Below are positions 1-9,148 of a DNA stretch of 64,000 nt, in pieces; the stretch's first letter is position 1, and every line of letters begins with the position of its first letter. Below the pieces are notes generated by a model, which saw nothing but the letters and a program-made list of their open reading frames with translations, ran no database searches and was not told where the DNA came from. The stretch is from assembly GCF_039652435.2 (NCBI RefSeq), contig NZ_CP190246.1, forward strand, positions 992,001 through 1,056,000, written 5' to 3'. Made by a program: the position numbers and the translations under genes. This stretch comes from Niabella insulamsoli (GTDB lineage Bacteria; Bacteroidota; Bacteroidia; Chitinophagales; Chitinophagaceae).

Positions 1-670
1 TTTAATTACCGGTGAAAATGGCGTAGGAAAGGAACTTGTAGCGCGTTGGTTACACGAAAAAAGTACCCGTAACGGCAGCCCGTTGGTAGAGGTCAACTGT
101 GCGGCCATTCCAACTGAGCTTATCGAATCAGAATTGTTCGGTCACGAAAAAGGTTCTTTTACTTCTGCGGTTAAACAGCGCATTGGTAAGTTTGAGCAGG
201 CCAATGGCGGCACTTTATTTTTGGATGAAATCGGCGATATGAGCCTGAGCGCCCAAGCTAAAGTGTTGCGCGCGTTGCAGGAAGGTAAAATTACGAGAGT
301 TGGCGCCGATAAAGATATTAACGTGGATGTTCGCGTTATTGCGGCTACCAATAAAGATCTTCTTAAAGAAGTCGAAGAGAAAAATTTCCGGCTCGATCTT
401 TATCATCGCTTAAGTGTGATCCTGATACACGTTCCATCCTTAAACGACCGCAGGGAAGATATCCCCCAACTTATTGATAAGTTTTTGGAAAGCATTTGTG
501 CCGATTACGGCATCGCCAAAAAAGCCATAGAGCCGGCTTCTGTTGAGCTTTTACAACAATACAACTGGACGGGTAATATCCGTGAATTAAGGAATGTCGT
601 AGAGCGTTTGGTTATTTTAAGTGGAAAAACCATTGTGGCTTCCGACGTAAAAAGTTATGCAAATTCTTAG
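1..670 (+). CDS. Sigma-54-dependent transcriptional activator, AAA+ domain (5' end outside window)
   Basis: The frame is open from base 2, so the gene starts upstream of the window. What is visible is an NtrC-type AAA+ domain: a Walker A at GENGVGKE, the GAFTGA-loop position reading GSFTSA, a Walker B at GGTLFLDEIGD, the sensor segment RVIAATNKDL and the arginine-finger/sensor II region ending NIRELRNVVERLV. Such proteins hydrolyse ATP to remodel sigma-54 RNA polymerase at promoters. The protein stops about 25 residues after sensor II, so it has no C-terminal Fis-type DNA-binding helix. Bacteroidota homologues of this short form usually carry an N-terminal receiver domain; that part is not visible here. 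Product class is secure; target genes are unknown. Confidence 0.9.
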   Translation, partial: LITGENGVGKELVARWLHEKSTRNGSPLVEVNCAAIPTELIESELFGHEKGSFTSAVKQRIGKFEQANGGTLFLDEIGDMSLSAQAKVLRALQEGKITRVGADKDINVDVRVIAATNKDLLKEVEEKNFRLDLYHRLSVILIHVPSLNDRREDIPQLIDKFLESICADYGIAKKAIEPASVELLQQYNWTGNIRELRNVVERLVILSGKTIVASDVKSYANS

Positions 671-791
671 ATTGGGCATCTTAGAAAGCAGTCGCGGATA
701 CTCCAGCAATTAGCACTCTTCACCTGATTTTTTGGCGAAGAATTATGAATCAGGTTGCTGTTGCTGTCCGCATACAAATTATCTTTATAGG

Positions 792-2456
792 ATGATACCA
801 GCAACCCGTATACTGCTTTTCTCGCTGATCTTTTTTTCACTGGCCGCTTCAGGGCAGGATCAGCTTTCCCGTATTCTAAAAAATGAACTGAACCGGGAAT
901 TTACGCAGCTAAAAGCTGCTGATACAAACATTTATTACATGAGTTACCGCGTAGATGACATCACGTCTTATCGCGTTAATTCGAGTTTCGGAGTGATCAA
1001 TCGTATCGACTCCAGCCGGGTGCGAATCTTTACACCAACGATTAGAGTGGGAAATTATCAATTTGATAATACGCATAATATAGGATTTGGAAATGCTTCC
1101 ACAAGGCTGCCGGTTATTAACGATGAAGATATCATTCGCCTGGCGCTTTGGAAAAGTACAGATCTTGCCTATAAAAATGCGGCTCAATTATATGAAAGGT
1201 TGCTGACCAATAAAAAGGTACGCGTAGCAGAAGAAGATACGGCTGCCGATTTCTCAGGCGCCAAGGTCGAAAAGCATTACGATGAGCTCATTGATTATGC
1301 TAAAGCAAAACCCGATTTAAATGCGATTGCTGATGCGCTGAGATCTTACACCGCCATCTTTAAAACCAACCCTGATTTATTAACGGGAGGCGCCAACTTT
1401 GAATTTAAGATCACGAGGAAATACTTTGTTGATACCGACGGCTCGGAAATAGTCGAAAATGCAAGCGAAACCTGGCAGGGTATTTACGGAAATTGTAAGG
1501 CCGAAGATGGTATGGAGCTGCCTTTATATAAATTATATTTTGCCTACGATCCGAAAGACCTTCCCCTCCGCGACAGTATCATATCTGATATAAAAAAGAT
1601 GAGTGCGAAATTATCACAGTTAAGAACGTCGCCTTTGGCCGATCCTTTTGTGGGGCCTGCTATTCTTTCCGGGCGCGCTGCCGGCGTTTTTTTTCATGAA
1701 ATTTTTGGCCACCGACTGGAAGGGAAAAGAATGAAAAACGAATTTGACGGCCAAACTTTTAAAAATAAAATCGGATCTGAAGTGTTGCCTTCTTTTCTTA
1801 GCATCACCATGGACCCTACCCGCAAGATCGTTGAGGGTGAAGAGGTCAATGGCTTTTACCGGTTCGACGACGAGGGTGTGGCGGCACAAAAAGTGGAAGT
1901 CGTGCAAGACGGCATTTTGCGGAATTTTCTTATGACAAGAACGCCCATCAACGGCGTCAGTGGCAGCAATGGCCACGCCAGAACTGCGCCCGGCGGCGTG
2001 CCCGAAAGCAGGCAAAGCAACCTGATCGTTTCCGGCAAAAGCCAAAAATCTTTTGAAGACCTGCGGCAGATGCTGATCGACGAGTGTAAAAAGCAGGGCA
2101 AACCCTATGGTTATCTTTTTCAGGACGTTCAGGGTGGCTTCACCAATGTCGGGCGGACAACGCCGAACGCCTTCAATGTGTTGCCAACTGAAGTGTATAA
2201 AATTTACGCAGATGGAAAGCCGGATGAATTAGTTCGCGGCGTAGATCTGATTGGTACGCCGCTATCCATGTTTAAACATATCACCGCCAGCAGCAACGAA
2301 ATGGAAACCTTTAATGGCATGTGCGGTTCCGGTTCTGGATGGGTGCCCGTTTCCGCTTCGTCGCCGGCGATTTTTGTTGACGTCATAGAAACACAGAAAA
2401 AAAGCAAATCGTCAGAACGCCTGCCCGTATTGCCCAGGCCCGATCTCGACAAGTAA
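792..2456 (+). CDS. Exported TldD/PmbA-family metalloprotease
   Basis: TldD/PmbA-family protein of 555 residues. It carries the family zinc motif HExxxH (HEIFGH, about residues 302-307) and a glycine-rich C-terminal region around FNGMCGSGSG. I chose the internal ATG at 792 because it begins a clear Sec signal peptide (MIPATRILLFSLIFFSLAASGQ region), whereas the upstream in-frame ATG at 732 would add a cysteine-rich stretch with no family counterpart. Classical TldD/TldE act in the cytosol on peptides; the signal peptide here implies a periplasmic or surface protease. It lies 48 bp upstream of a second TldD-like gene, probably one transcript and possibly a heterodimer like TldD/TldE. Substrate unknown. 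Confidence 0.88.
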   Translation: MIPATRILLFSLIFFSLAASGQDQLSRILKNELNREFTQLKAADTNIYYMSYRVDDITSYRVNSSFGVINRIDSSRVRIFTPTIRVGNYQFDNTHNIGFGNASTRLPVINDEDIIRLALWKSTDLAYKNAAQLYERLLTNKKVRVAEEDTAADFSGAKVEKHYDELIDYAKAKPDLNAIADALRSYTAIFKTNPDLLTGGANFEFKITRKYFVDTDGSEIVENASETWQGIYGNCKAEDGMELPLYKLYFAYDPKDLPLRDSIISDIKKMSAKLSQLRTSPLADPFVGPAILSGRAAGVFFHEIFGHRLEGKRMKNEFDGQTFKNKIGSEVLPSFLSITMDPTRKIVEGEEVNGFYRFDDEGVAAQKVEVVQDGILRNFLMTRTPINGVSGSNGHARTAPGGVPESRQSNLIVSGKSQKSFEDLRQMLIDECKKQGKPYGYLFQDVQGGFTNVGRTTPNAFNVLPTEVYKIYADGKPDELVRGVDLIGTPLSMFKHITASSNEMETFNGMCGSGSGWVPVSASSPAIFVDVIETQKKSKSSERLPVLPRPDLDK

Positions 2457-2504
2457 GCGTCACTCATTTTTCAGTCTTTTTATTTTCTCATCAATTTTTA
2501 TTAA

Positions 2505-4178
2505 ATGCGCTACAAGATTGTTTATTCAGCCCTTTTTCTTTTGTTGCTTACAACAGCTTTGTCGGCGCAGCAGCTGACCGATAATTTTTATGTACGTGTG
2601 TTGCAACAGGAATTGAAACGAAATATAGAAAGGTTGCACTTGCCAGATTTGGAAAAGCCTTTTTTTGTTGCTTATCAATTGCGCAATCAAAACACGTTCA
2701 GCATCAATGGTGAACGTGGTCAAATTACTTCCACCGCCACCGAGCCCGTCAATAACCAATCGGCCTCGGTAAAAGTGCGTGTGGGCGATTATCACCGGAA
2801 TTTTGATTATATGATGTATGACGGATCCTTTATCAATCTTCCCGATGAAACAAACGCAGACGAGTATCGGCGGTTGCTTTGGCTGGAAACGGATAAAGCC
2901 TATAAAAATAATGCGCGTCAATACAGCGGTTTTGTTTCTTCTTTAAAAAGGGTGATCGTAGATGAGAGCGAACTGGCGCTCGATGACATGGCGAAGGTGC
3001 CGGCGGTGGTGAAAGATTTTGGAGAAGCTTCGCCGATAACGGTTGACAAGGCAACCTGGCGCCGGCATTTGGAGAAGCTTTCAAAGCTCTTTAATAAATA
3101 CCCCCAAATTACCACCTCCTACTGTCGGTTGATGATAAACAGTTATGAAGATTACATGGTGAGTAGCGAAGGAACGATCGTCAGGAGGCCGGGAGGGTAT
3201 GTAAGTTTAACCGCCGTCGGAGCTACAACCGACGAGCAGGGGGTTACCACCAGCGATGATTACAGTATTACGGTAGCATCAATTGATGAATTACCGTCTT
3301 TGGCCGCCTTAGAAATTCATGTTACACAACTGATCGACCGCATCTTGCTGAAGCAGAAAGCAAAACCATTCGAAGGTTCTTATATGGGCCCGGTTTTATT
3401 TACCGGCAATGCCGCCACAGATCTCGTTTATCAATGTTTCGCCGCTCCTTTGCAGACCCGGAGAAAATCGATTATGGGGTACGGCACTACGGGTGTCGAT
3501 TATGAGGAGAAGCTGGGGCAAAAATTAATCGCGTCGGAATTAACGCTTAAAGCCATTCCTTCCTTAAAGATGGTCGATGGTAAACACACAACAGGGTCTT
3601 TCCCCATCGACGACGAAGGTGTTATTCCGGTCGACTCTTTAACGTTGATCGAGGGCGGTATTTTAAAGGCATTACTAAATGGACGAACCCCAACCAAGCG
3701 TTTTCCTTTCTCGCAGGGCTTCGCGCGTTCCTTTATCGGACGCGGCTGTACAGCCGGCGTTTTAAAGCTTTCGTCTTCCAAAACAGCTCCTGCTGATTCT
3801 ATGGTGGCGCGACTGATCAAAGTAGCTAAAGAGGAAGGCCTGCCTGCAGCCTATATTGTAAAAAAACTTTATTACAGCGCTCCCGAGATTTATAAGCTCG
3901 ATGTCGCTACCGGCGACATAACTCTGGTCAATCAGTGTCGGATTACCCCGTTAAGCCTTAAATCCTTACGACGGTTTATCGTGGCTTCTGATCAAACAAT
4001 TTTAGAAAATATGGCGCAGCTAAGTTTGGTTGCGCCTGAAAGTCTTCTTATTAATGAGGTGGAAATTGAGAAAAATGAGGTAACCAGCAGGCCAAAGCCG
4101 ATTATCGTCTCCAACCCGCTTTTACTCTCATCGGTTGATAAAACGCCGGCGGTGCGAAAGGCCAAAAAGGGCCGCTAA
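2505..4178 (+). CDS. Exported TldD/PmbA-like protein without the zinc motif
   Basis: 557 residues with a signal peptide (first 21 residues, ending ALSAQ). Overall architecture matches the preceding gene: a similar N-terminal domain, shared phrases such as a VGDY motif, and a PIDDEGV segment corresponding to RFDDEGV in the neighbour. At the position of HExxxH it reads DLVYQC, so the zinc ligands are missing. In the TldD/TldE heterodimer one subunit (PmbA/TldE) also lacks the zinc site, so this is probably the non-catalytic partner of the gene 48 bp upstream. The tail is unusually basic. Function is inferred from the family only. Confidence 0.82.
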   Translation: MRYKIVYSALFLLLLTTALSAQQLTDNFYVRVLQQELKRNIERLHLPDLEKPFFVAYQLRNQNTFSINGERGQITSTATEPVNNQSASVKVRVGDYHRNFDYMMYDGSFINLPDETNADEYRRLLWLETDKAYKNNARQYSGFVSSLKRVIVDESELALDDMAKVPAVVKDFGEASPITVDKATWRRHLEKLSKLFNKYPQITTSYCRLMINSYEDYMVSSEGTIVRRPGGYVSLTAVGATTDEQGVTTSDDYSITVASIDELPSLAALEIHVTQLIDRILLKQKAKPFEGSYMGPVLFTGNAATDLVYQCFAAPLQTRRKSIMGYGTTGVDYEEKLGQKLIASELTLKAIPSLKMVDGKHTTGSFPIDDEGVIPVDSLTLIEGGILKALLNGRTPTKRFPFSQGFARSFIGRGCTAGVLKLSSSKTAPADSMVARLIKVAKEEGLPAAYIVKKLYYSAPEIYKLDVATGDITLVNQCRITPLSLKSLRRFIVASDQTILENMAQLSLVAPESLLINEVEIEKNEVTSRPKPIIVSNPLLLSSVDKTPAVRKAKKGR

Positions 4179-4193
4179 AAATAATAGCGGCCC
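4164..4193 (-). terminator. Intrinsic terminator for the minus-strand gene at 4276-5004
   Basis: A perfect 8-bp inverted repeat, GGGCCGCT at 4169-4176 and AGCGGCCC at 4186-4193. On the minus strand it is followed by five Ts. It overlaps the stop codon of the convergent TldD-like gene. On the plus strand no T-run follows, so its direction is minus. Confidence 0.65.
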
Positions 4194-4275
4194 GTCAATT
4201 CGGTGTTTACCAGAAAGTTTGCTTAGCTATTTAGTAACAACCCAAACAGGGAGGTTTTTTTTGAGGTCCGGCATG

Positions 4276-5004
4276 CTACAGTTTTTCCGTTCCCCTCGAC
4301 TCCTTGTCCATGCGCTGTATATCTTTTAATTTATCGGCGGCGATCGGATTCACATAATCCCAAAACGCTGCAACACAAACTATCTTCCATTCACCGTTTA
4401 TCTTCTCCATCATTCTTACTTCCTTGCTGTGATGGAAGTTGTCGCCTTCCTTATTGCTGTTAAACTGATCCCAGGTAAGATAGCAGGCGTCGGGGCCGTA
4501 AAATTTATACCTGATATTTTTTCTTTCAACAATAGGGTGGCTGCTGGATTGTGGTTCAGGATTTTCATGGATATATTTCCCGACGGTGTTGTCAATGCCA
4601 TCCCATCCCACACTTGCATCAAATGTGCCGTCGCGATTGCTCCATGCCTGAAAGGCATAGTCTGTTTGCGCATAAGTCGATTTCCAACTTTCATAATCTC
4701 GGGCAAAAAACGATTCTGTCTCTTTTTCAATAGTAGCCAGTATCGAATCTTTATCCGCCTGCACCGCTTTCTCATTTTTACTATTGGCGTTCGATTGGTT
4801 GCAGGAAGTAAATGCCATACCTACCATAAAAACTGCTATAACAAATGGCCATAAAGCCCACCGGTGACGGCCCTTTTTTCCTGGAAGACTGTGATTTTCT
4901 AAAGGCGAGCCCTGAGGCTTACTGCTGTAAGGGATTAACTGGTCCATAATGTTAAGTTTATAGTGGTGAACAAAACTTTCCATTTCCTTCTCAGTATCAT
5001 GCAT
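4276..5004 (-). CDS. Membrane-anchored or lipoprotein-like protein with an NTF2/SnoaL-like domain
   Basis: Up to 242 residues. A hydrophobic segment ending in a lipobox-like AFTSC sits about 50-70 residues in, after a basic stretch, and the rest is soluble. The C-terminal part (FFARDYESWKSTY, repeated tryptophans, EVRMMEKINGEWKIVCVAAFWD) looks like the cone-shaped NTF2/SnoaL fold used in many small ligand-binding or DUF4440-type proteins; this is resemblance, not proof. The start is uncertain: 5004 gives a long cytoplasmic N-terminus, while ATG 4947 would put the hydrophobic segment at residues 30-47. Single gene, convergent with the TldD pair, with its own terminator. Confidence 0.6.
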   Translation of the reverse strand: MHDTEKEMESFVHHYKLNIMDQLIPYSSKPQGSPLENHSLPGKKGRHRWALWPFVIAVFMVGMAFTSCNQSNANSKNEKAVQADKDSILATIEKETESFFARDYESWKSTYAQTDYAFQAWSNRDGTFDASVGWDGIDNTVGKYIHENPEPQSSSHPIVERKNIRYKFYGPDACYLTWDQFNSNKEGDNFHHSKEVRMMEKINGEWKIVCVAAFWDYVNPIAADKLKDIQRMDKESRGTEKL

Positions 5005-5141
5005 AAAGGCAATTAAGAGTAATTGCGCTTTTGCACTACTAATTTAATCTTTTTTTATAATTTTTACAACTATTCTTTTGCATACTGCTTGCACTTTGTA
5101 CACCGGGCCAGACGCGCCGCTTACCGATTAAATGGTATAGA

Positions 5142-5174
5142 TTGTGTTTCCCTTGGATATATTCTATAAATTTG
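5142..5174 (+). promoter_or_regulatory. Candidate Bacteroidota promoter for the LemA/TPM cluster
   Basis: TTG at 5142-5144 and TAAATTTG at 5167-5174 with a 22-bp spacer, about 95 bp before the first LemA gene. This fits the -33/-7 pattern of Bacteroidota primary sigma factor promoters. Spacing is slightly long. Confidence 0.45.
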
Positions 5175-5267
5175 TTTGACATTATTAAAAACGGCCCAAA
5201 CTTTTACAAGCGGTTGTTTCAATCGGATTGCTTGTGCTAACAGGGCCTGAACTAAAAAACATACAAA

Positions 5268-5849
5268 ATGAAAGGACTTGGTTTAATTCTGCTGATCGCT
5301 TTAGTTATCGTTGGATTCATGGGGTGCAAAGGCTATAACAGTTTGGTTAAAGAAGATGAGGTGGTAAAGAATGCCTGGGCTAACGTGCAAACTGATTATC
5401 AAAAACGTAACGACCTCGTAGGGAATTTGGTGAACACGGTGAAAGGTGCCGCAAAATTTGAGCAGGAAACTTTAACCAAAGTTGTGGAAGCGCGGTCGAA
5501 AGCAACTTCTGTAAATGTTTCGGCCGAGCAACTTACTCCTGAAAATATGCAAAAATTTCAGGCCGCTCAAGGCGAGGTAAGCAGCGCTTTAAGCAGGCTG
5601 CTGGCGGTTGTCGAAAACTATCCTGACTTAAAGGCCAATCAAAACTTCCTTCAATTGCAGGGGCAACTTGAAGGTATCGAAAATCAAATCGGCGCCTCAA
5701 GAAATGCGTTCAACAGCGCTGTCAACAGCTACAATACTAAAGTACGCTCCTTCCCGATGAATATATTAGGTGGTATGTTCGGGTTTAAAGCCAAAGAACC
5801 TTTTAAAGCAGATCCCGGTGCAGAAACCGCGCCTAAAGTAGAATTCTAA
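5268..5849 (+). CDS. lemA: LemA family protein
   Basis: 193 residues. An N-terminal hydrophobic helix (residues 4-19) ends in GC, which may serve as a lipoprotein or signal-anchor. Then comes the LemA helical domain with its signature NAWANVQTDYQKRNDLVGNLVNTVKG and the closing YNTKVRSFP. LemA proteins are membrane-tethered helical bundles of unclear function. They usually sit next to TPM-domain proteins, exactly as here, where two LemA genes precede two TPM genes with very short gaps. Start ATG follows an AT-rich leader. Confidence 0.92.
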   Translation: MKGLGLILLIALVIVGFMGCKGYNSLVKEDEVVKNAWANVQTDYQKRNDLVGNLVNTVKGAAKFEQETLTKVVEARSKATSVNVSAEQLTPENMQKFQAAQGEVSSALSRLLAVVENYPDLKANQNFLQLQGQLEGIENQIGASRNAFNSAVNSYNTKVRSFPMNILGGMFGFKAKEPFKADPGAETAPKVEF

Positions 5850-5862
5850 TCACTAAGTATCG

Positions 5863-6450
5863 ATGATGCAGCGAAAAAAAATGCTGAGATATTTGCTGGT
5901 GGCTTTCGTGCTTTTGCTGGCGCTTTATACAATGGTGGCTTACAACGGCCTCGTCAGTAAAGAAGAAAAAGTAGAGCAAACATGGGGCAACGTGCAAGAC
6001 CGGTATCAGCGGCGGCTAGATCTTACACCCAATCTAGTTAGCGTTGTGAAGGGCATGGCTGATTTTGAGCAGGAAACGCTCGTGCAGATCACGGAGGCCC
6101 GAAGCAATGCCTTGGCCAGGGCAGGTGGCGAAGTGACTGCAAAAAACTACAGTGAGCAGGGGCGCGTTCAGGATACGCTCGCAGCGGCTTCAAACCGGCT
6201 GATCGCCGTTATTGAAAAGTACCCCGTATTGAGGGGAACCGAAGCTTTCCGCGGCCTGCAAACGCAGCTCGAGGGAAATGAACGCCGGATAAAAGTAGCT
6301 CGCTCAGATTTTAATGCCGCTGTCAGAGATTATAACCAGGCGGTGCGCAGTTTCCCGAGAAATATCGTCGCAGGCATTTTTGGTTTTGATGTAAAAGAGG
6401 GTTTCGCGGCTGATGCTGGTGCGGAAAATAATGTTGAAATTAAATTTTAA
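5863..6450 (+). CDS. Second LemA family protein
   Basis: 195 residues, a paralogue of the preceding gene: hydrophobic N-terminal helix, then QTWGNVQDRYQRRLDLTPNLV and YNQAVRSFPRNIVAG, and a similar tail ending in AGAENNVEIKF. It begins 14 bp after the first LemA stop and ends 4 bp before the next gene, so the genes are almost certainly co-transcribed. It lacks the cysteine after the hydrophobic segment, so it may be a transmembrane-anchored rather than lipid-anchored copy. Confidence 0.9.
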   Translation: MMQRKKMLRYLLVAFVLLLALYTMVAYNGLVSKEEKVEQTWGNVQDRYQRRLDLTPNLVSVVKGMADFEQETLVQITEARSNALARAGGEVTAKNYSEQGRVQDTLAAASNRLIAVIEKYPVLRGTEAFRGLQTQLEGNERRIKVARSDFNAAVRDYNQAVRSFPRNIVAGIFGFDVKEGFAADAGAENNVEIKF

Positions 6451-6453
6451 ATC

Positions 6454-6912
6454 GTGGGTTTGTTCTCTAAAAATAAATCAGATATCCTCACTCAGGACGA
6501 AAAAGACATGATCGTTCAGGCGATTCGAGATGCTGAAACCCGTACCAGCGGCGAGATACGTATCTACATGGAAAGCCATTGTAAGTATGTAAATCCTGTT
6601 GAGCGGGCTTCTGAAGTGTTTTTTAGTTTAAAAATGGACCAAACCCGGGAGCGCAACGGCGTGCTGTTATACGTGGCTGTAAAAGATCATCAATTGGCGA
6701 TTTTTGGCGACGAAGGCATTTATCAAAAGACAGGAAAGCCCTATTGGGAAAATCTGGTCACCCGGGTATTGAGCGAGTTTAATCAGAACCATTTTGCAGC
6801 AGGCATTTGCGAATATGTGAAGGAAATCGGAGAAGGGTTACACACCTACTTTCCTTACAACAGGGAAACCGATCATAATGAATTGCCCGACGATATTGTT
6901 TTCGGTAGATAA
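6454..6912 (+). CDS. Short TPM-domain protein
   Basis: 152 residues from a GTG start that lies 4 bp after the LemA stop. It has no signal peptide or membrane segment. The sequence matches the TPM fold: AIRDAETRTSGEIRIYME, then ERNGVLLYVAVKDHQLAIFGDEGI and the EYVKEIGEGL helix. TPM domains (as in plant TLP18.3) have been linked to phosphatase activity or to membrane-protein quality control; the role in bacteria is open. Adjacent LemA genes suggest one membrane-associated complex. Confidence 0.85.
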   Translation: MGLFSKNKSDILTQDEKDMIVQAIRDAETRTSGEIRIYMESHCKYVNPVERASEVFFSLKMDQTRERNGVLLYVAVKDHQLAIFGDEGIYQKTGKPYWENLVTRVLSEFNQNHFAAGICEYVKEIGEGLHTYFPYNRETDHNELPDDIVFGR

Positions 6913-7061
6913 ACACAAAATCAAAAAGGGGTTAATCCATCAGCGCCATCTGAAGTAGCGCCGCCGGCTACAACTGAGCCGTTATGATTCCACTATTTAG
7001 CCACTATTTGCTGATCAGTCGTTAGTTAAAAAGACAGCTCTGAATACAAAGACAAATACGG

Positions 7062-7859
7062 ATGAAAAAAATTCTTTTACTTCCCTTATTATTAATCGCG
7101 GTTTTTACCAGGGCGCAAATCGAAAACGCTGTTCCGGCCCCAACGAATCCCCCCAGGTTGGTCAACGATTTTGCGGGCACCTTTTTAACGGCAGATCAAA
7201 AAGAAACATTAGAAAGAAAACTGGTTGCCTATGATGACAGTACGTCGAACCAAATTGCCGTGGTCATTGTCGACGATTTAAAAGGCTATCCCCGCGATGA
7301 GTTTGCGATTGCGTTGGGGCGCAAATGGGGCGTTGGCGGACAAAAGCAGTTTAGTAACGGGGTTGTCATTTTAATCAACACCGGGGAGAAAGGCGGGCAG
7401 CGGGGCGTTTTCATCGCAGTCGGGTATGGCCTTGAAGGCTCCGTGACCGACCTGGTTGCCGATCAAATCGTTCAATATAAGCTCATTCCTAATTTTAGAG
7501 AAGGCAATAATTACCGGGGGCTCGATGAGGCTACCACAGCAATCATGGAGGCAGCGGCTGGTAAATATCAGGCGCCTGAAGGCTATGGGCAAAAGAGCGG
7601 AGGAAAGGGGTCGGGGATATTCCTGGCGGCCATTGTGTTTTTAATCATACTTGTTATCGTCAGCAGGCGCGGGGGCGGTGGTGGCGGCGGCTATGTGTCG
7701 CGGCGCGGCTATCGCCGGGGCTGGAACGGGCCGATTATTTTTCCCGGTGGCTGGTCGGGCGGCGGCGGTGGCGGCGGCTGGTCCGGCGGCGGTGGTGGTG
7801 GATTTGGCGGTTTTGGCGGTGGTGGTTTTGGCGGCGGAGGAGCCGGAGGAAGTTGGTAA
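7062..7859 (+). CDS. YgcG-type TPM-domain membrane protein with glycine-rich tail
   Basis: 265 residues: signal peptide (residues 1-18), TPM domain about 30-165 (VNDFAGTFLTADQKETLE, QIAVVIVDDLKG, RGVFIAVGYGLEGSVTD), a transmembrane helix about 187-201, then a low-complexity tail of Gly, Ser, Trp and Phe. This is the typical YgcG layout. The gene follows the short TPM gene after a 149-bp gap in which I see no terminator. The glycine-rich tail probably faces the cytoplasm and may be disordered. Confidence 0.88.
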   Translation: MKKILLLPLLLIAVFTRAQIENAVPAPTNPPRLVNDFAGTFLTADQKETLERKLVAYDDSTSNQIAVVIVDDLKGYPRDEFAIALGRKWGVGGQKQFSNGVVILINTGEKGGQRGVFIAVGYGLEGSVTDLVADQIVQYKLIPNFREGNNYRGLDEATTAIMEAAAGKYQAPEGYGQKSGGKGSGIFLAAIVFLIILVIVSRRGGGGGGGYVSRRGYRRGWNGPIIFPGGWSGGGGGGGWSGGGGGGFGGFGGGGFGGGGAGGSW

Positions 7860-7917
7860 CCTTTTGCATATAAATCGTTAATCTTAAAAATAGCGGGCGA
7901 TACTGTCAACTATTAGC

Positions 7918-7925
7918 TAAATTTG
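7918..7925 (+). promoter_or_regulatory. Candidate -7 element for the DUF4476 gene
   Basis: TAAATTTG 25 bp before the ATG at 7950, matching TAnnTTTG. No clear TTG lies at the expected -33 distance, so support is partial. Confidence 0.35.
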
Positions 7926-7949
7926 CCGCAGGAAAAAACATATTAGTTC

Positions 7950-9128
7950 ATGAACAGGCATTTTATTTTCTCGGCTTTATTGCTGCTCGTTTCCTTTGTT
8001 GGTTTTGGTCAGGGTTACCAGGTTCAATCAAAATATTTCGTGTATCTGCAAACCGAACCGGCCCAACCTTTCTATATTAAAATTAATGATCAGAAAATCA
8101 GCGCGAATGCTTCGGGCTATTTGATCCTGCCACAGTTAAAAGACGGTGGTTATAAATTAATTGTCGGGTTTCCTGATGGTAAAGTTGAAGAACAACGCTT
8201 CGATTTTTTCATTGACTCAAAAGATAAAGGTTATCTGATCAAAGATTATGGCGCCGATGGCTGGGGGTTGTTTGACCTGCAAACCATGCTGGTGCAAAAA
8301 GCTTTGAAAGGAAAGGAGGAAGATAAAGCTGTGGCCGTTAAAAAGCCAGATCCTCCAAAGGAAGCCCCCCGGCAGGATCCTGCGCCGGCAAGTGACGTGT
8401 CAGATTTTACAAAAATTCTATCGCAGGCGGCTAATGATCCCAGTCTTTTAGAAAAGCCCAAGCCTGAACCAGTGGAAGAAAAACCTGTTGAAGTGGCCGT
8501 GAACGACCAGTCAGCGGCAGCTGATCCCTCAGTCGCACAGCCCGAAACTAATACCGCGCCGCCGCAAAGCAAACCCACATTGCATATGGGCGCGGGGAAC
8601 GGCGTTACCATCGTTTATGACGATAGAAATGAATCCGGACAGGTAGATCCCATCACGATATTTATTCCCGCACCGGAAAAAGCTGCGCAGCCAGCAGCGA
8701 CAAAGGAGTCAAAAGCCAACGCGGCATCAGCTCAGGCGGCGGCTAAAAAGCCGGAGGAAAAGCCTTTTGTAGTAGAAGAAAAGAAGCCGATTGAGCAGAA
8801 CGATCAGCCGGCTGCTGCTTCGAAAATTACCAATGCCGCTTGCAAAGCGGTGGCCAGCGACAGCGATTTTCTAAAGCTTCGCAGAACGATGGCGTCCCAG
8901 TCCAACGATGATCAGATGATTGCCGAAGCCACCAAGGCGTTCGATTCGAAATGTTATACAACGGCCCAGGTGAAGTACCTGAGCAGCATGTTTCTTTCCA
9001 ACGCCGGCAAGTACAATTTCTTCGCTGCCTCCTACAGCCATATCGCTGATAAGGACAACTTTCCTTCTCTTGCAGCTGAAATTAAAGACGACGCCTACAA
9101 ATCCAAGTTTCAAAGCCTGATTCAGTAA
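7950..9128 (+). CDS. Secreted DUF4476-domain protein
   Basis: 392 residues with a signal peptide (1-20). The N-terminal domain (about 22-110) resembles a small beta-rich domain. The middle is a long low-complexity linker rich in Ala, Pro, Glu and Lys. The C-terminal 95 residues, from TNAACKAVASDSDFLKLRRTM to the end, fit DUF4476, a helical domain common in Bacteroidota (key pattern: two cysteines, DDQMIAEATKAF, YSHIADKDNFPSL). Function unknown; probably periplasmic or surface. It stands alone between the TPM cluster and truA. Confidence 0.8.
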   Translation: MNRHFIFSALLLLVSFVGFGQGYQVQSKYFVYLQTEPAQPFYIKINDQKISANASGYLILPQLKDGGYKLIVGFPDGKVEEQRFDFFIDSKDKGYLIKDYGADGWGLFDLQTMLVQKALKGKEEDKAVAVKKPDPPKEAPRQDPAPASDVSDFTKILSQAANDPSLLEKPKPEPVEEKPVEVAVNDQSAAADPSVAQPETNTAPPQSKPTLHMGAGNGVTIVYDDRNESGQVDPITIFIPAPEKAAQPAATKESKANAASAQAAAKKPEEKPFVVEEKKPIEQNDQPAAASKITNAACKAVASDSDFLKLRRTMASQSNDDQMIAEATKAFDSKCYTTAQVKYLSSMFLSNAGKYNFFAASYSHIADKDNFPSLAAEIKDDAYKSKFQSLIQ

Positions 9129-9148
9129 AGGTTTAAATTTAAAACGTC

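Noticed and set aside
722..755. 8-bp inverted repeat ACCTGATT/AATCAGGT before the first TldD-like gene
   Set aside because: 18-nt loop and no T-run after the stem, so not called as a terminator; may be chance.
4429..4854. A 141-residue plus-strand frame opposite the NTF2-like gene
   Set aside because: It is the antisense of a gene with signal/lipobox and domain-like sequence; the antisense frame shows no family features.
7651..7909. Alanine-rich and proline-rich frames over the YgcG tail
   Set aside because: They are alternative readings of the glycine codon repeats of the TPM protein.
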